DNA of 64,000 nucleotides from positions 4,340,001 to 4,404,000 of the forward strand of contig NZ_CP014571.1 in the NCBI RefSeq assembly GCF_017357425.1, given 5' to 3'. Under the pieces are notes generated by a model that was given only the letters and a program-made list of their open reading frames with translations, made no database searches and had not been told where the DNA came from. This DNA comes from Arthrobacter sp. D5-1 (GTDB lineage: Bacteria; Actinomycetota; Actinomycetes; Actinomycetales; Micrococcaceae). This document shows, piece after piece, positions 45,760-55,469 of this stretch. Position 1 is the first letter of the stretch. Every line of letters begins with the position of its first letter. Made by a program: the position numbers and the translations under genes.

Positions 45760-47175
45760 ATGACCACCGTCGATCAGGCGATCCCCCTCCGTTCCGAACA
45801 CGACCTCTTGGGCGACCGTAATGTCCCCGCGGATGCCTACTGGGGCGTCCATACCCTCCGCGCAATCGAGAACTTCCCCATCACAGGGCAGCCCCTCTCC
45901 ACCAACAAGCACTTGGTCCGTGGACTGGCCGCAGTGAAGCAGGCCGCGGCCCGCACCAACCAGGAACTCGGACTCCTGGATGCTGAGAAGGCGGACGCCA
46001 TTGTGCAGGCCTGCCAGGACATCATGGATGGCATGCTCCACGAGCAGTTCATGGTGGACGTAATCCAGGGCGGCGCCGGCACCAGCTCCAACATGAACGC
46101 CAACGAGGTCATCGCCAACCGTGCACTGGAAATCCTGGGCCACCCCAAGGGCGACTACTCCAAGCTGCACCCGAACGACCATGTGAACCTGAGCCAGTCC
46201 ACCAACGACGTCTACCCGACGGCGGTTAATCTGGCCACGATCTTCTCAGTCAAGGAACTCCTGGAAGCCCTCGAAGAACTCGAGCTGGCCTTCGCTGAGA
46301 AGGGCCGCGAGTTCCGGACTGTCGTCAAGATGGGCCGCACCCAGCTGCAGGACGCTGTTCCCATGACCCTCGGACAGGAATTCGGCGGCTACGCCGTGAC
46401 CATCGGTGAGGACCGGGCGCGGCTGGACGAGTCCCACATGCTGATCCACGAGATCAACCTTGGCGCCACAGCCATCGGCACAGGGTTGAATGCCCCGGCG
46501 GGCTACGCCGAGGCTGCCTGCCGCCATCTGGGCGAAATCACCGGCCTTCCCCTCCTCACAGCCGCTGACCTCATTGAGGCAACTCAGGATGTGGGCGCGT
46601 TTGTTCACCTGTCCGGCGTGCTGAAGCGCGTGGCAGTGAAACTCTCCAAGATTTGTAACGACCTCCGCCTGCTGTCTTCCGGACCGCGTGCGGGTTTGGG
46701 CGAGATCAACCTTCCGGCCGTGCAGTCCGGTTCGTCGATCATGCCCGGCAAGATCAATCCGGTGATCCCGGAAGTGGTCAGCCAAGTGGCATACGAAGTC
46801 ATCGGCAACGATGTCACCGTCACCATGGCCGCGGAGGCCGGCCAGCTTCAGCTGAACGCCTTCGAACCGATCATTGTGCACAGCCTGCACAAGAGCATCT
46901 CCCACCTGGAAGCAGCGTGCCGCACCCTTACGGCGCGCTGCGTCCGGGGCATCACTGCAAACACCGAACGGCTACGGCTTACCGTGGAGCAGTCGATCGG
47001 TCTCGTCACGGCATTGAACCCCCATATCGGTTACGCCTCCGCCACCGCTATCGCGCAGGAAGCGCTGGCAACGGGCAAGGGCGTTGCGGAACTCGTGCTG
47101 GAGCACGGTCTTCTGACCGCCACCCAGCTGGAGGAACTGCTGAGCCCCGAGCGTCTGGCAAATCTCAGCAAATAG
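45760..47175 (+). CDS. aspA: Aspartate ammonia-lyase
   Basis: 471 residues. Fumarase/aspartase superfamily with the signature GSSIMPGKINPV (about 326-337). The substrate motifs GTSSNMNANEVIANRA and HPNDHVNLSQSTNDVYPT are present. It deaminates aspartate to fumarate and ammonia, completing asparagine breakdown into the TCA cycle. AAGGACAGCT precedes the ATG, 13 bp after the asparaginase stop. A much longer frame in this phase upstream is a shadow of asparaginase. Confidence 0.96.
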   Translation: MTTVDQAIPLRSEHDLLGDRNVPADAYWGVHTLRAIENFPITGQPLSTNKHLVRGLAAVKQAAARTNQELGLLDAEKADAIVQACQDIMDGMLHEQFMVDVIQGGAGTSSNMNANEVIANRALEILGHPKGDYSKLHPNDHVNLSQSTNDVYPTAVNLATIFSVKELLEALEELELAFAEKGREFRTVVKMGRTQLQDAVPMTLGQEFGGYAVTIGEDRARLDESHMLIHEINLGATAIGTGLNAPAGYAEAACRHLGEITGLPLLTAADLIEATQDVGAFVHLSGVLKRVAVKLSKICNDLRLLSSGPRAGLGEINLPAVQSGSSIMPGKINPVIPEVVSQVAYEVIGNDVTVTMAAEAGQLQLNAFEPIIVHSLHKSISHLEAACRTLTARCVRGITANTERLRLTVEQSIGLVTALNPHIGYASATAIAQEALATGKGVAELVLEHGLLTATQLEELLSPERLANLSK

Positions 47176-47313
47176 GCCGACACTGGCCTGTAAATCCTCC
47201 AACCAGCCGTCCCGCCCCATGAGGCATACCCCCACGAGGCTTTGTTCTGCGTGCCCGGACTTCCAACCGGACGCGCCCAGGACACCCCCAACAGGACACC
47301 CCTAAGGATTCCA

Positions 47314-48822
47314 ATGACCAACCCCATCACGGACCACACGGTCCCGGCCCAAGCGCACGCCAGCGAGAAAGCCCTCCACAAGGAGGACTCCGGCTACCAC
47401 AAGGACCTCAAGCCCCGCCAGATCCAGATGATCGCGATCGGCGGCGCAATCGGTACCGGACTGTTCCTGGGCGCCGGCGGCCGGCTCAACGCAGCTGGCC
47501 CCTCCCTCGTTATCGCATACGCAATCTGCGGCTTCTTCGCTTTCCTGATCCTCCGCGCTCTCGGTGAACTGGTTCTGCACCGCCCGTCGTCGGGTTCCTT
47601 CGTTTCCTACGCCCGCGAGTTCTACGGCGAAAAGGCAGCCTTCGTTTCGGGCTGGTTCTACTGGATCAACTGGGCCACCACCACCATCGTGGACATCACC
47701 GCGGCAGCGCTTTACATGGAGTTCTTCGGCAAATATGTCGCATGGATAGGCGCCGTTCCGCAGTGGGCGTGGGCGCTCATTGCATTGGTTGTGGTGCTCG
47801 GCCTCAACCTGGTCTCCGTGAAGGTCTTCGGTGAAATGGAGTTCTGGTTCGCGCTGATCAAGGTGGCAGCACTGGTGGCCTTCCTTCTGGTGGGCACCTA
47901 CTTCGTCATCTTCGGCACCCCGGTGGAGGGCCAGGAAGTCGGCTTCAGCCTCATTGCAGACAACGGCGGGGTCTTCCCCAACGGCGTGCTTCCCATGATC
48001 ATCCTCATGCAGGGTGTGCTCTTCGCTTACGCATCGATTGAACTCATCGGCACCGCAGCCGGCGAAACTGCCAACCCGGAAAAGATCATGCCCAAGGCCA
48101 TCAATTCCGTGGTCATCCGCATCGCCCTCTTCTACGTTGGCTCCGTGATCCTGCTGGCTCTGCTGCTGCCGTACACCTCTTACGAGAAGGGCGTCAGCCC
48201 GTTCGTGACGTTCTTCGGTTCCATCGGCGTAGAGGGCGTGGACGTCATCATGAACCTTGTGGTTCTTACCGCAGCACTGTCTTCGCTGAACGCCGGGCTC
48301 TACTCCACAGGCCGCATCCTCCGCTCCATGTCGGTGGCCGGCTCTGCCCCGAAGTTCGCCCAGCGCATGAACAAGGCAGGCGTCCCCTACGGTGGCATCG
48401 CCATCACGGCCGGCGTGTCCCTCCTCGGTGTTCCGCTGAACTACCTGGTCCCGGCCGACGCTTTCGAGATCGTCCTGAACGTCGCTTCCGTGGGCATCAT
48501 CGTCACCTGGGCCACCATCGTCCTGTGCCAGATGCAACTCAAACGCTGGGCCGACAAGGGGTGGCTCAAGCGCCCGTCCTTCCGGATGTTCGGCGCCCCC
48601 TACACTGGCTGGTTGTCCCTGATCTTCCTGGCGGCCGTGCTGATCATGGTGTTCATCGAGTCCCCGTTGACCATGCTGGTCACCGCGATTGCCTGCGGAC
48701 TCATGGTCTGGGGCTGGTTCCTGTGCCGCAAGCAAATCCACGAGCTTGCTGCCACCCGCGACGGCTACACCGGCAGCGCGCCCGTGATCGCCAACCGCCC
48801 GCTGCCCGGCGGCGACAAGTAA
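47314..48822 (+). CDS. Amino acid permease, AnsP/GabP type (asparagine permease)
   Basis: 502 residues. AAT-family APC transporter with about 12 membrane segments. The start is MTNPITDH, with the conserved first helix [25 protein letters not shown] (about 47-71). The consensus [27 protein letters not shown] is diagnostic. A proton symporter in the plasma membrane, likely for L-asparagine given the gene order. AAGGATTCCA precedes the ATG. The last gene of the unit is followed by a strong terminator. Confidence 0.92.
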   Translation: MTNPITDHTVPAQAHASEKALHKEDSGYHKDLKPRQIQMIAIGGAIGTGLFLGAGGRLNAAGPSLVIAYAICGFFAFLILRALGELVLHRPSSGSFVSYAREFYGEKAAFVSGWFYWINWATTTIVDITAAALYMEFFGKYVAWIGAVPQWAWALIALVVVLGLNLVSVKVFGEMEFWFALIKVAALVAFLLVGTYFVIFGTPVEGQEVGFSLIADNGGVFPNGVLPMIILMQGVLFAYASIELIGTAAGETANPEKIMPKAINSVVIRIALFYVGSVILLALLLPYTSYEKGVSPFVTFFGSIGVEGVDVIMNLVVLTAALSSLNAGLYSTGRILRSMSVAGSAPKFAQRMNKAGVPYGGIAITAGVSLLGVPLNYLVPADAFEIVLNVASVGIIVTWATIVLCQMQLKRWADKGWLKRPSFRMFGAPYTGWLSLIFLAAVLIMVFIESPLTMLVTAIACGLMVWGWFLCRKQIHELAATRDGYTGSAPVIANRPLPGGDK

Positions 48823-48842
48823 CAAGCAACAACCGCTGAATC

Positions 48843-48895
48843 ACGACGGCGGCACCCGGGTTCCGTAACAATCGGACCCCGGGTGCCGCCGTCGT
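48843..48895 (+). terminator. Terminator after the amino acid permease gene
   Basis: Perfect 18-bp arms, ACGACGGCGGCACCCGGG and its complement, begin 20 bp past the stop and extend by a further few pairs around a short TAACAAT loop. There is no T run, but the stem is very stable. Confidence 0.85.
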
Positions 48896-48902
48896 CGGTT
48901 AA

Positions 48903-48980
48903 CGCCCCCAACTGAGTAACAGCAAACGTCCCAATGACTGCTCAGTAGAACATGTGCTGTTACTCAGTTGGGTGGGGGCG
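48903..48980. repeat. Long intergenic palindrome
   Basis: The arms CCCCCAACTGAGTAACAGCA and TGCTGTTACTCAGTTGGG are complementary over at least 18 bp, with CGCCCC and GGGGCG beyond. The centre of about 30 nt is AACGTCCCAATGAC onward. The lead-in CCCAACTGA is shared with the palindrome at 16019-16066 (minus strand). Likely a dispersed palindromic family. Confidence 0.7.
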
Positions 48981-48992
48981 GGGCGGAGGCAG

Positions 48993-49017
48993 ACATCGGA
49001 TCATTCGTGGCTACTAT
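48993..49017 (+). promoter_or_regulatory. Leaderless promoter and operator of the fucose regulator gene
   Basis: ACATCGGATCA (48993-49003) matches 9 of 11 positions of the palindrome-like motif in the fucose divergent promoter region. TACTAT (49012-49017) lies 6 nt before the ATG at 49024, so the transcript probably begins at the A of the start codon. The operator overlaps the -35/-10 spacer, which suits autorepression. Confidence 0.55.
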
Positions 49018-49023
49018 TGGTCC

Positions 49024-49695
49024 ATGGCTGTCACAGACGAGGCGATCAGCAAGATCAAAGGCATGCTGATCCGCGGGGAACTCAAGGCCGGCGATCGACT
49101 TCCGCCGGAGAAGGAACTGAGCGAGCGGCTTGGCCTCTCCAGAAGTTCCCTGCGCGAAGCGGTCAAAGCCCTCGAACTGATCCGTGTGCTGGACGTCCGC
49201 CGCGGTGACGGAACCTATGTGACCAGCCTCGACGCCAAGCTGCTTAACGAAGCCGTGGCCTTCGTTGTGGACCTGCACCAGGACAGGTCCATTCTGGAAC
49301 TCTTCGAGGTCCGACGAATACTGGAACCGGCCACCGCACACTTGGCAGCGGGCAAAATGACGCCTGAGCAAATACTGGCCCTCCGGAGCACCATGGACGG
49401 CATCGACGAGAACACGGACGTCGAGGAACTTGTGGCCCATGACCTCGAATTCCACAGCATCATCACCGAAGCCGCAGGAAACGACTACCTCGGCAGTCTC
49501 TTGGAGGCCCTGTCCAGCAGCACTGTCCGGGCACGGATCTGGCGCGGACTGACACAGGAAAAAGCTGTGGCCCACACCTTGGCGGAGCACCACGCAATCG
49601 CCGACGCGCTGGAGCGGGGCGATGCCGAACTGGTGCGCGCGCTGGTGACGGTGCACATCAGTGGCGTGGAGAACTGGCTGCGGCAGGCGCTCTAA
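49024..49695 (+). CDS. FadR-family transcriptional regulator, likely of L-fucose catabolism
   Basis: 223 residues. A winged helix at about 5-70 (ISKIKGMLIRGELKAGDRLPPEKELSERLGLSRSSLREAVKAL) and a C-terminal FCD domain. Metal-type histidines are in HDLEFHSIITEAAGND and EHHAIADAL. Its stop overlaps the convergent lactonase gene by 4 bp. The ACATCSGATGT motif before it and before the fucose operons supports the role of local repressor. Effector unknown; a fucose pathway acid is a reasonable guess. Confidence 0.86.
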   Translation: MAVTDEAISKIKGMLIRGELKAGDRLPPEKELSERLGLSRSSLREAVKALELIRVLDVRRGDGTYVTSLDAKLLNEAVAFVVDLHQDRSILELFEVRRILEPATAHLAAGKMTPEQILALRSTMDGIDENTDVEELVAHDLEFHSIITEAAGNDYLGSLLEALSSSTVRARIWRGLTQEKAVAHTLAEHHAIADALERGDAELVRALVTVHISGVENWLRQAL

Positions 49696-50561
49696 CCCTC
49701 GGCCAGAGGGGTGACTGCCAGACCGTAGGTCCGGATCGCGGTCTCTTCGAGCACGGCGTCCTGCTCTGACGGGCTCAGGGACGACACCAATTCCAACAAC
49801 ACATCCAGCGTCCTGCCATAAGGAGCCCCGAGTGTACTGACCGGCCAGTCGCCGCCGATCATCAAGCGCTCTGGCCCGAAAGCCTCCAACGCGGCTTCGA
49901 ACAGCGGCCGCAACGCATCCGCGGTGTATTCAGTGCCTGGCAGATGCAGCCCGGAAAGCTTGGCCACCGAGTTCGGTTCCCGCCCAAGCGCGCTGAAGTC
50001 GGCGCGCCACGAGTCCATGAGCTGAGGGTCAGCCAGCGGTGGCTTTCCCAAGTGATCCAGCACCACTGTCAGTTCCGGCATCTCACGGGCAAGTCGGACC
50101 GCAGATCCCAGGTGCCGCGGGTACGCATCCGGAACATCAAAGGTGAGCCTGCGCTCTGCCACCATCATCAAGGACTCGCGAACTGCGGGGAGGTCCAGGA
50201 AGTCGGACCGGGGGTCGTCGTGCACCAGGTGCCGCACTCCCCTGAAGACGGGCTGGGCTGTGAAGCGGTGCAGCTGCTCTGCTGCTTCATCGGGTGCATC
50301 CAACCGGACCCAGCCCACCACACCCAGCACCCAAGGATTCTGCGCAGCTACCGCCAGCATGGCTTCGGTGTCGGCAAGGGTATCGTCGGCCTGGACCAGC
50401 ACCGCTCCCCGAACACCGGCGGCCTCCAGCGTCTCGCGGGCTTCATCTCCGCCGAAACTCCGGTAGAGCGCACCGTGCTGCGGGCCGAGCCATCCATAGG
50501 GACGCACTCCGCCGGTGACGAAGGAATCCACCGTCCAGAGGTGCAGATGCGAATCAATCAT
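49692..50561 (-). CDS. L-fuconolactonase-type amidohydrolase
   Basis: 289 residues. Amidohydrolase_2 family TIM barrel: MIDSHLHLW at the start (HXH metal site), GVRHLVHDDP, VVLDHLGKPPL and MIGGDWPVS. Known relatives hydrolyse sugar lactones such as L-fucono-1,5-lactone to L-fuconate. This fits step two of the oxidative fucose route. The start overlaps the end of the aldo/keto reductase gene by 8 bp. Last gene of the five-gene operon. Confidence 0.9.
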   Translation of the reverse strand: MIDSHLHLWTVDSFVTGGVRPYGWLGPQHGALYRSFGGDEARETLEAAGVRGAVLVQADDTLADTEAMLAVAAQNPWVLGVVGWVRLDAPDEAAEQLHRFTAQPVFRGVRHLVHDDPRSDFLDLPAVRESLMMVAERRLTFDVPDAYPRHLGSAVRLAREMPELTVVLDHLGKPPLADPQLMDSWRADFSALGREPNSVAKLSGLHLPGTEYTADALRPLFEAALEAFGPERLMIGGDWPVSTLGAPYGRTLDVLLELVSSLSPSEQDAVLEETAIRTYGLAVTPLAEG

Positions 50562-51492
50562 GGCCGGCTGCCTCCAAGGCGTCCCAGAGCTCCTCCGGCA
50601 CAGGCGCTTCCATCCGCGATGCGTTCGTGGCCACCTGTTCAGGAGAAGTGGCCCCGGCGGTCACGTTCACCACCGCGGGATGCCGCAGCGGGAACTGGAG
50701 GGCCGCCGTCGGAAGTTCCACGCCAAAGTCGCGGCAGACCGCCGCAAGGCGACGCGCACGCTCCAGCACATCCGGCGGTGCCTGCTGGTAGTTATAGTGC
50801 GCGTCCTCGGCGACATCGGGCCGGGCCAGGAGGCCCGAGTTATAGGCACCCACGCTGACGACGCCGGTGCGGCGCTCCACACAGCGGTCAAGCAGCGGAA
50901 CGCCGGGCTGCTCAAGCAAGGTGTATCGGCCAGCCAACATCACCAGATCCAGGTCAGCTGCGTCGACGCATTCCAGGGCAGCCTCGGCTGAGTTGATACC
51001 CACGCCAATGGCCTTGACCAGTCCCTCCGAGCGCAGCTTTTCCAACACGGGCAACGCTTCGGAGATGCCGGCTTGGAGATCGTGGACATCGGGATCGTGA
51101 AGGTAGGCAATGTCCACGTGGTCCAGGCCAAGCCGTTCCAGTGACTCCTCGATGCTGCGCCGGATCCCCTTCTCGGAGAAGTCCCACACTCGACGTGCAG
51201 CAGCGGGAACATCGAACCCCTCAGGGTCCTGCCCGCCGCCGGAGCTCGGTTCCAACAGCCGGCCTACCTTGGTGGAGATGACAAATTCATTCCGTGGTTT
51301 GTCCCGAAGGACCGCGCCCAGCCGCTGTTCGGAGAGGCCAAGCCCGTAGTGCGGGGCGGTATCGAAGTAGCGGATGCCGGCGTCCCAAGCGGCCAGAACG
51401 GTGGCGAGCGCTGCACCGTCCGGAATGGCCCGGTACAGGTTCCCAATGCCCGCACCACCGAAGCCAAGCTTGCCCAGCTCAAGTGAGTTCAT
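50554..51492 (-). CDS. Aldo/keto reductase, probable L-fucose dehydrogenase
   Basis: 312 residues. AKR TIM barrel with tetrad residues in YFDTAPHYGLGLSE (Asp, Tyr), VISTKVG (Lys) and AYLHDPDVHD (His). It resembles the plant/actinobacterial galactose/fucose dehydrogenase group (L-fucose to L-fucono-lactone with NAD(P)). The ATG at 51492 overlaps the mutarotase stop (ATGA); an ATG 12 bp upstream is less likely. Role inferred from the surrounding pathway genes. Confidence 0.88.
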   Translation of the reverse strand: MNSLELGKLGFGGAGIGNLYRAIPDGAALATVLAAWDAGIRYFDTAPHYGLGLSEQRLGAVLRDKPRNEFVISTKVGRLLEPSSGGGQDPEGFDVPAAARRVWDFSEKGIRRSIEESLERLGLDHVDIAYLHDPDVHDLQAGISEALPVLEKLRSEGLVKAIGVGINSAEAALECVDAADLDLVMLAGRYTLLEQPGVPLLDRCVERRTGVVSVGAYNSGLLARPDVAEDAHYNYQQAPPDVLERARRLAAVCRDFGVELPTAALQFPLRHPAVVNVTAGATSPEQVATNASRMEAPVPEELWDALEAAGHD

Positions 51493-51803
51493 GGCATTTC
51501 CCATACCTTCTGGATACCCGCATCCTCCCCCGAATAATCATCCTGCACCGCTAAAAGTTCAGCCATCCGCGCCTGCCATGGAACGTTGGCGGGGTGGTCG
51601 GCGAGCGCGTGCCGCATGGCTTGGTAGTTTTCGACGTCCACCACATGAAAGAGATCGAGACCGCTTCGCCAGATCCGCCAGTTCTTAACCCCGGCCTCTT
51701 TGAGGGCTGCCACCAGTTCGGGCGGGATGTGTGCGTGGGCGTCGGCGTATTCGTCCGCGGTTCCCGGCTTGAGCTTGGTGTGGAGGGCGATGCTCTCAGC
51801 CAT
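51489..51803 (-). CDS. L-rhamnose/L-fucose mutarotase family protein
   Basis: 104 residues, RhaM family: HTKLKPGTADEYADAHAHIPPELVAALKEAGVKNWRIW and VWEMP at the end are diagnostic. It interconverts alpha and beta anomers of a 6-deoxy-L-sugar. In this cluster L-fucose is the likely substrate, supplying the right anomer to the dehydrogenase. Overlaps the fucosidase gene by 8 bp and the reductase gene by 4 bp. Confidence 0.92.
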   Translation of the reverse strand: MAESIALHTKLKPGTADEYADAHAHIPPELVAALKEAGVKNWRIWRSGLDLFHVVDVENYQAMRHALADHPANVPWQARMAELLAVQDDYSGEDAGIQKVWEMP

Positions 51804-53118
51804 GGGCGGACTCTTTCCGGAGGGCTGACGGTTTCAGGAAAAGTTCCAGCACTGGCACCGCCACGTCGGGTTTTTGAACGGGCAGCTTGATGGTGAGCGT
51901 TCCGGGTGGCTGGCCGCCCGGGGTCATGTTCATGGCCTGTTGGGCGGGATCCAGTTCCCGCAGGAACACCTCCGAGGCGTCATTCAGCAACTGGGCGTAT
52001 TCCACCTTGCCGGCGAGGTCCGGCAGGTGGACGTACTCGAAGGGCCACGCGAAGAGATGGACGTACAGCTTGTCACCACGCTGCGTGTAGCGGGTATCCG
52101 TCGGTGCGGGATAGGACGAAGCTCCGGCCCCGTAGATGGCGCGCGAGTGCAGCTTCATCCATTCGCCAATGCCCTCCAGCGAACCCAGCGCCCGCGGATC
52201 CAGGCTGCCCCTTCCTGTGGGGCCCACGTTGAGCAACAGGTTGCCGCCCTTGGACACGCCATCCACCAGCATGCGGATCAGCAAGTCAACGGGCTTGTAA
52301 TTCAGGTTGTCCCGGTCATAGCCCCAGCTGCCATTCAACGTCTGGCAGGCCTCCCAGGTGACCGGTTCGCCGTCGACCATCATGGGACCGGCTGGCTGGT
52401 ACTGCTCAGGTGTGACCAGGTCTCCCGGGATTTCCAGCCGGTCGTTGACCACAATGGCTGGCTGCAGCTCCCGCACCATGGCGAGCAAGGCTTCCGAGTC
52501 CCAGTCTTTCCGGCCTTTGCCGCCCCAGTATTCCTCTTGGTGTCCGCCTGTATAGGAGAAGTCGAAGAAGAGGTAGTCGATAGTGCCGTAATTAGTGAGG
52601 AGCTCACGCACCTGGCCATGCAGGTACTGGCGGTATCGGTCCATGTCGCGGCCGGCATTCAAGCTTTCGACGTCGGCCGCGTTGCGTTGGGGATGGACCC
52701 CGTCCACAGTGAAGTCGGGGTGGTGCCAGTCGATGAGTGAGTGGTAGAAACCGACCTTCAATCCCTCGGCCCGGAGCGCTTCAACAAAGGGGCTGATCAA
52801 GTCGCGGCCGGCGGGAGTGTTGGTGGCTTTGTAGTCCGTCAGGGCGGAATCCCACAGGCAGAAGCCGTCGTGGTGCTTGGTGGTGAGGACCACGTACTTC
52901 ATCCCGGCGTTGCGGGCTGCCCGGGCCCACTCGCGGGGGTCGTAAAGGTCCGGATCGAAGCGCCGGAAGTACTTGGAGTACTCCTCCACCGTTGTTTCCT
53001 CTTGGTTCATCACCCACTCGTGGCGTGCTGGAAGGGCGTAGAGGCCCCAATGCACGAACATGCCAAAGCGTGCTTCCTCGAACCAAGGTGCGTGCTGGAT
53101 CAACGGGATTCCTTCCAT
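51796..53118 (-). CDS. Alpha-L-fucosidase, GH29, cytoplasmic
   Basis: 440 residues. GH29 barrel: [27 protein letters not shown] at the N-terminus, [18 protein letters not shown], and the nucleophile Asp in DYLFFDFSY. The C-terminal beta domain spans about 340-440. It removes terminal L-fucose from oligosaccharides. No signal peptide is visible, so it should act on imported fucosides. The start overlaps the dehydratase stop by 19 bp. A TTG 15 bp inside, with GGAAGGA ahead of it, is an alternative start. Confidence 0.92.
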   Translation of the reverse strand: MEGIPLIQHAPWFEEARFGMFVHWGLYALPARHEWVMNQEETTVEEYSKYFRRFDPDLYDPREWARAARNAGMKYVVLTTKHHDGFCLWDSALTDYKATNTPAGRDLISPFVEALRAEGLKVGFYHSLIDWHHPDFTVDGVHPQRNAADVESLNAGRDMDRYRQYLHGQVRELLTNYGTIDYLFFDFSYTGGHQEEYWGGKGRKDWDSEALLAMVRELQPAIVVNDRLEIPGDLVTPEQYQPAGPMMVDGEPVTWEACQTLNGSWGYDRDNLNYKPVDLLIRMLVDGVSKGGNLLLNVGPTGRGSLDPRALGSLEGIGEWMKLHSRAIYGAGASSYPAPTDTRYTQRGDKLYVHLFAWPFEYVHLPDLAGKVEYAQLLNDASEVFLRELDPAQQAMNMTPGGQPPGTLTIKLPVQKPDVAVPVLELFLKPSALRKESAHG

Positions 53119-54404
53119 ACGGGGCCGTTCGGAAAGCTGTACGCGGCCAGTGTTTCACGGAGCATTTCGTTTCCGGCGCCAGGGTTCGACGGCGGCCAGT
53201 AGGCGCCGCTGTGGACGTCCACGGGAGTGGTGAAGTGTTCATGGAGATGATCCACGAACTCGATGGTCCTGCCTTCCTTGGTGCCGGACACGGCAACGAA
53301 GTCCAGCATGGACAGGTGCTGAACGGCCTCACACAAGCCAACGCCACCGGCATGCGGGCACACCCTGACGCCGAACTTCGCAGCGAGCAGGAGGATGGCG
53401 ATGTTCTCGTTCACCCCTGCTACCCGGGCGGCATCGATCTGCAGGACCTGCAGTGATCCGGCCTGCAGCATCTGTTTGAACACCACCCGGTTCTGCACGT
53501 GTTCGCCGGTGGCCACGGGAATCGGGGCTACCCCGCGGGCGATGGCGGCGTGGCCCAGGATGTCGTCCGGGCTGGTGGGCTCCTCAATCCAGGCAATGTC
53601 ATACGGGGCAAGGTGGGCCATCCAGTCGATGGCTTCCTGGACATCCCAGCGCTGGTTGGCATCCAGGGCAATCCTGATGTCGGGACCCACTGCTTCACGG
53701 GCAGTCCGTACACGGCGGATGTCGTCCTCCAGGGAGGCCCCCACCTTCAACTTGATCTGGGTGAAACCATCTGCAACGGCTTCCTTGGCCAGCCGCGCCA
53801 GTTTCCCCTCGCTGTACCCCAGCCAGCCCGGCGTCGTGGTGTATGCGGGGTAACCCTCGGCGCGAAGTGCCGCCTTCCGGGCTTCCCTGCCAGGTTCAGC
53901 CGCCCGAAGAATGCCCAGCGCCTCCGCGGGAGTAAGGGCGTCCGTGAGGTAGCGGAAGTCCACCAGGGCCACGAGCTCTTCGGGCGTCATTCCTGCCAAG
54001 AGTTCCCAGAGTGGCAGCCCGGCACGTTTGGCCTTCAAATCCCACAGCGCATTGACCACGGCTCCGATGGCCATGTGCATGACACCCTTTTCGGGACCCA
54101 GCCAACGGAGCTGCGAATCGTGGGCCAGCAGCTTCCACGTGGCCCCCATGTCAGCCAGCAGCGTCTCAACATCAGCGCCGAGGAGGTGATCGCGGAGCGC
54201 GTTGATCGCCGCCGTTTCCACCTCGTTCCCCCGGCCGATGGTGAACACAAAGCCGTGGCCCTCGTGTCCGTCCCCGGCGTCAGTGCGGATGATCAGGTAT
54301 GCCGCAGAGTAGTCCGGGTCCGGATTCATGGCGTCAGAGCCATCCAGCTCAAGGGATGTTGGAAAGCGGATATCGAACGTATCCATTGCAGTGATGGTGC
54401 TCAT
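53100..54404 (-). CDS. L-fuconate dehydratase (enolase superfamily)
   Basis: 434 residues. Mandelate-racemase-type barrel with the acid/base KXK in IKLKVG, metal ligands in [15 protein letters not shown] and TGEHVQNR, and His in [11 protein letters not shown]. It dehydrates L-fuconate to 2-keto-3-deoxy-L-fuconate. First gene of the minus-strand fucose operon, with CAGGAG before the ATG. Divergent from the FAH-family gene across 138 bp carrying two operator-like sites. Confidence 0.94.
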   Translation of the reverse strand: MSTITAMDTFDIRFPTSLELDGSDAMNPDPDYSAAYLIIRTDAGDGHEGHGFVFTIGRGNEVETAAINALRDHLLGADVETLLADMGATWKLLAHDSQLRWLGPEKGVMHMAIGAVVNALWDLKAKRAGLPLWELLAGMTPEELVALVDFRYLTDALTPAEALGILRAAEPGREARKAALRAEGYPAYTTTPGWLGYSEGKLARLAKEAVADGFTQIKLKVGASLEDDIRRVRTAREAVGPDIRIALDANQRWDVQEAIDWMAHLAPYDIAWIEEPTSPDDILGHAAIARGVAPIPVATGEHVQNRVVFKQMLQAGSLQVLQIDAARVAGVNENIAILLLAAKFGVRVCPHAGGVGLCEAVQHLSMLDFVAVSGTKEGRTIEFVDHLHEHFTTPVDVHSGAYWPPSNPGAGNEMLRETLAAYSFPNGPVWKESR

Positions 54405-54438
54405 GCGGCTCCTGAAGTCCGTTACGATTCTGCACCGA

Positions 54439-54519
54439 GCCTAAACATCCGATGTCTCCCTTGTCAATGGGTCACATTTCCGTATTATGGGGTGAAACAC
54501 CACACTAGAGCTCGGATGT
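54439..54519. promoter_or_regulatory. Divergent fucose promoters with two operator-like sites
   Basis: Minus strand: TTGACA (54462-54467), 17-18 bp spacer, TAGGCT/TTAGGC (54438-54444). Plus strand: TTGTCA (54461-54466), 16-bp spacer, TATTAT (54483-54488). Site A is ACATCCGATGT (54445-54455) inside the minus-strand promoter spacer. Site B is AGCTCGGATGT (54509-54519), just past the plus-strand start site. Both suit repression by the FadR-type regulator encoded at 49024-49695. Confidence 0.6.
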
Positions 54520-54542
54520 TAGTCCCGAACACGGAGGAAGCC

Positions 54543-55469
54543 ATGACCTTGAAATTCGCCAGGCTGGGTACGGCCGGAAACGAACAACCGGCCGTCATCG
54601 CCCAGGACGCCGACGGCACCGAGAAATACTTCAGCCTCACGCCCTTGACCCAGGATATCGACGGCGGATTCCTCGCCTCGGATGGCATCGAGCGCACCCG
54701 GGAAGCCCTGAACAGCGGGGATCTTCCCGAAATTTCCCCTGCGGGCCTGCGCATCGGTGCGCCGGTTGCCCGCCCGGGTGCAGTAGTGGCCATCGGCCTC
54801 AACTACACCGCCCATGCTGCCGAGTCCGGTGCCACACCGCCCGAGGTTCCCGTGGTCTTCCTCAAGCCCACCAACACCATCGCCGGACCGTTCGACGCCG
54901 CTCCCATCCCGCCGTCGTCGGAAAAGTACGACTGGGAAGTGGAACTGGCCATCGTGATCGGCCGGGAAGCGTCATACCTTTCATCTGTCCCGGAAGCCGA
55001 AGCCTGCATCGCCGGTTACGCCGTGGCGAACGACCTCTCCGAGCGCGACTACCAAATTCCCGGTGCTGCGGGACAGTGGACCAAAGGCAAATCACTGCCC
55101 TGCTCCACTCCCCTGGGCCCGTGGCTGGTCCCGGCCTCCGAGATCGACGCAAGCAACCTGCGCCTCCAGACCTTGGTCAATGGTGAAGCCCGCCAGGATT
55201 CCAGCACGTCGGACATGATCTTCGACCCGGCCACCATTGTGCACCACCTGAGCCAATACATGGTTTTGGAGCCCGGAGACGTGATCATCACCGGGACCCC
55301 CGAGGGCGTTGCACTGTCCGGCCGCTTCCCCTTCATCCAGCCCGGCGACGTCGTGGAGTTGGACATCGAGGGATTGGGACGCCAGCGCCAGGAGTACTTC
55401 AGGGCGCAGGCCGGTTCCGCGACAGGCGGTCAGGCCGGCGCAGCCGCTCCCGCCCACGTCAACGCCTGA
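54543..55469 (+). CDS. Fumarylacetoacetate hydrolase family, probable 2,4-diketo-3-deoxy-L-fuconate hydrolase
   Basis: 308 residues. FAH-family C-terminal domain from about 75: VVAIGLNYTAHAAESG, metal ligands in YDWEVELAIVIG (two Glu) and ANDLSERDYQ (Asp), and ITGTPEGVALSG. In the oxidative fucose pathway, the homologous hydrolase splits 2,4-diketo-3-deoxy-L-fuconate into pyruvate and L-lactate. GGAGGAAG precedes the ATG. The ATG of the next gene shares the last base of its stop. Confidence 0.9.
   Translation: MTLKFARLGTAGNEQPAVIAQDADGTEKYFSLTPLTQDIDGGFLASDGIERTREALNSGDLPEISPAGLRIGAPVARPGAVVAIGLNYTAHAAESGATPPEVPVVFLKPTNTIAGPFDAAPIPPSSEKYDWEVELAIVIGREASYLSSVPEAEACIAGYAVANDLSERDYQIPGAAGQWTKGKSLPCSTPLGPWLVPASEIDASNLRLQTLVNGEARQDSSTSDMIFDPATIVHHLSQYMVLEPGDVIITGTPEGVALSGRFPFIQPGDVVELDIEGLGRQRQEYFRAQAGSATGGQAGAAAPAHVNA

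Noticed and set aside
47302..48825. A 507-codon minus-strand frame opposite the amino acid permease
   Set aside because: Antisense shadow with His/Asp/Gln-rich composition and no start signal.
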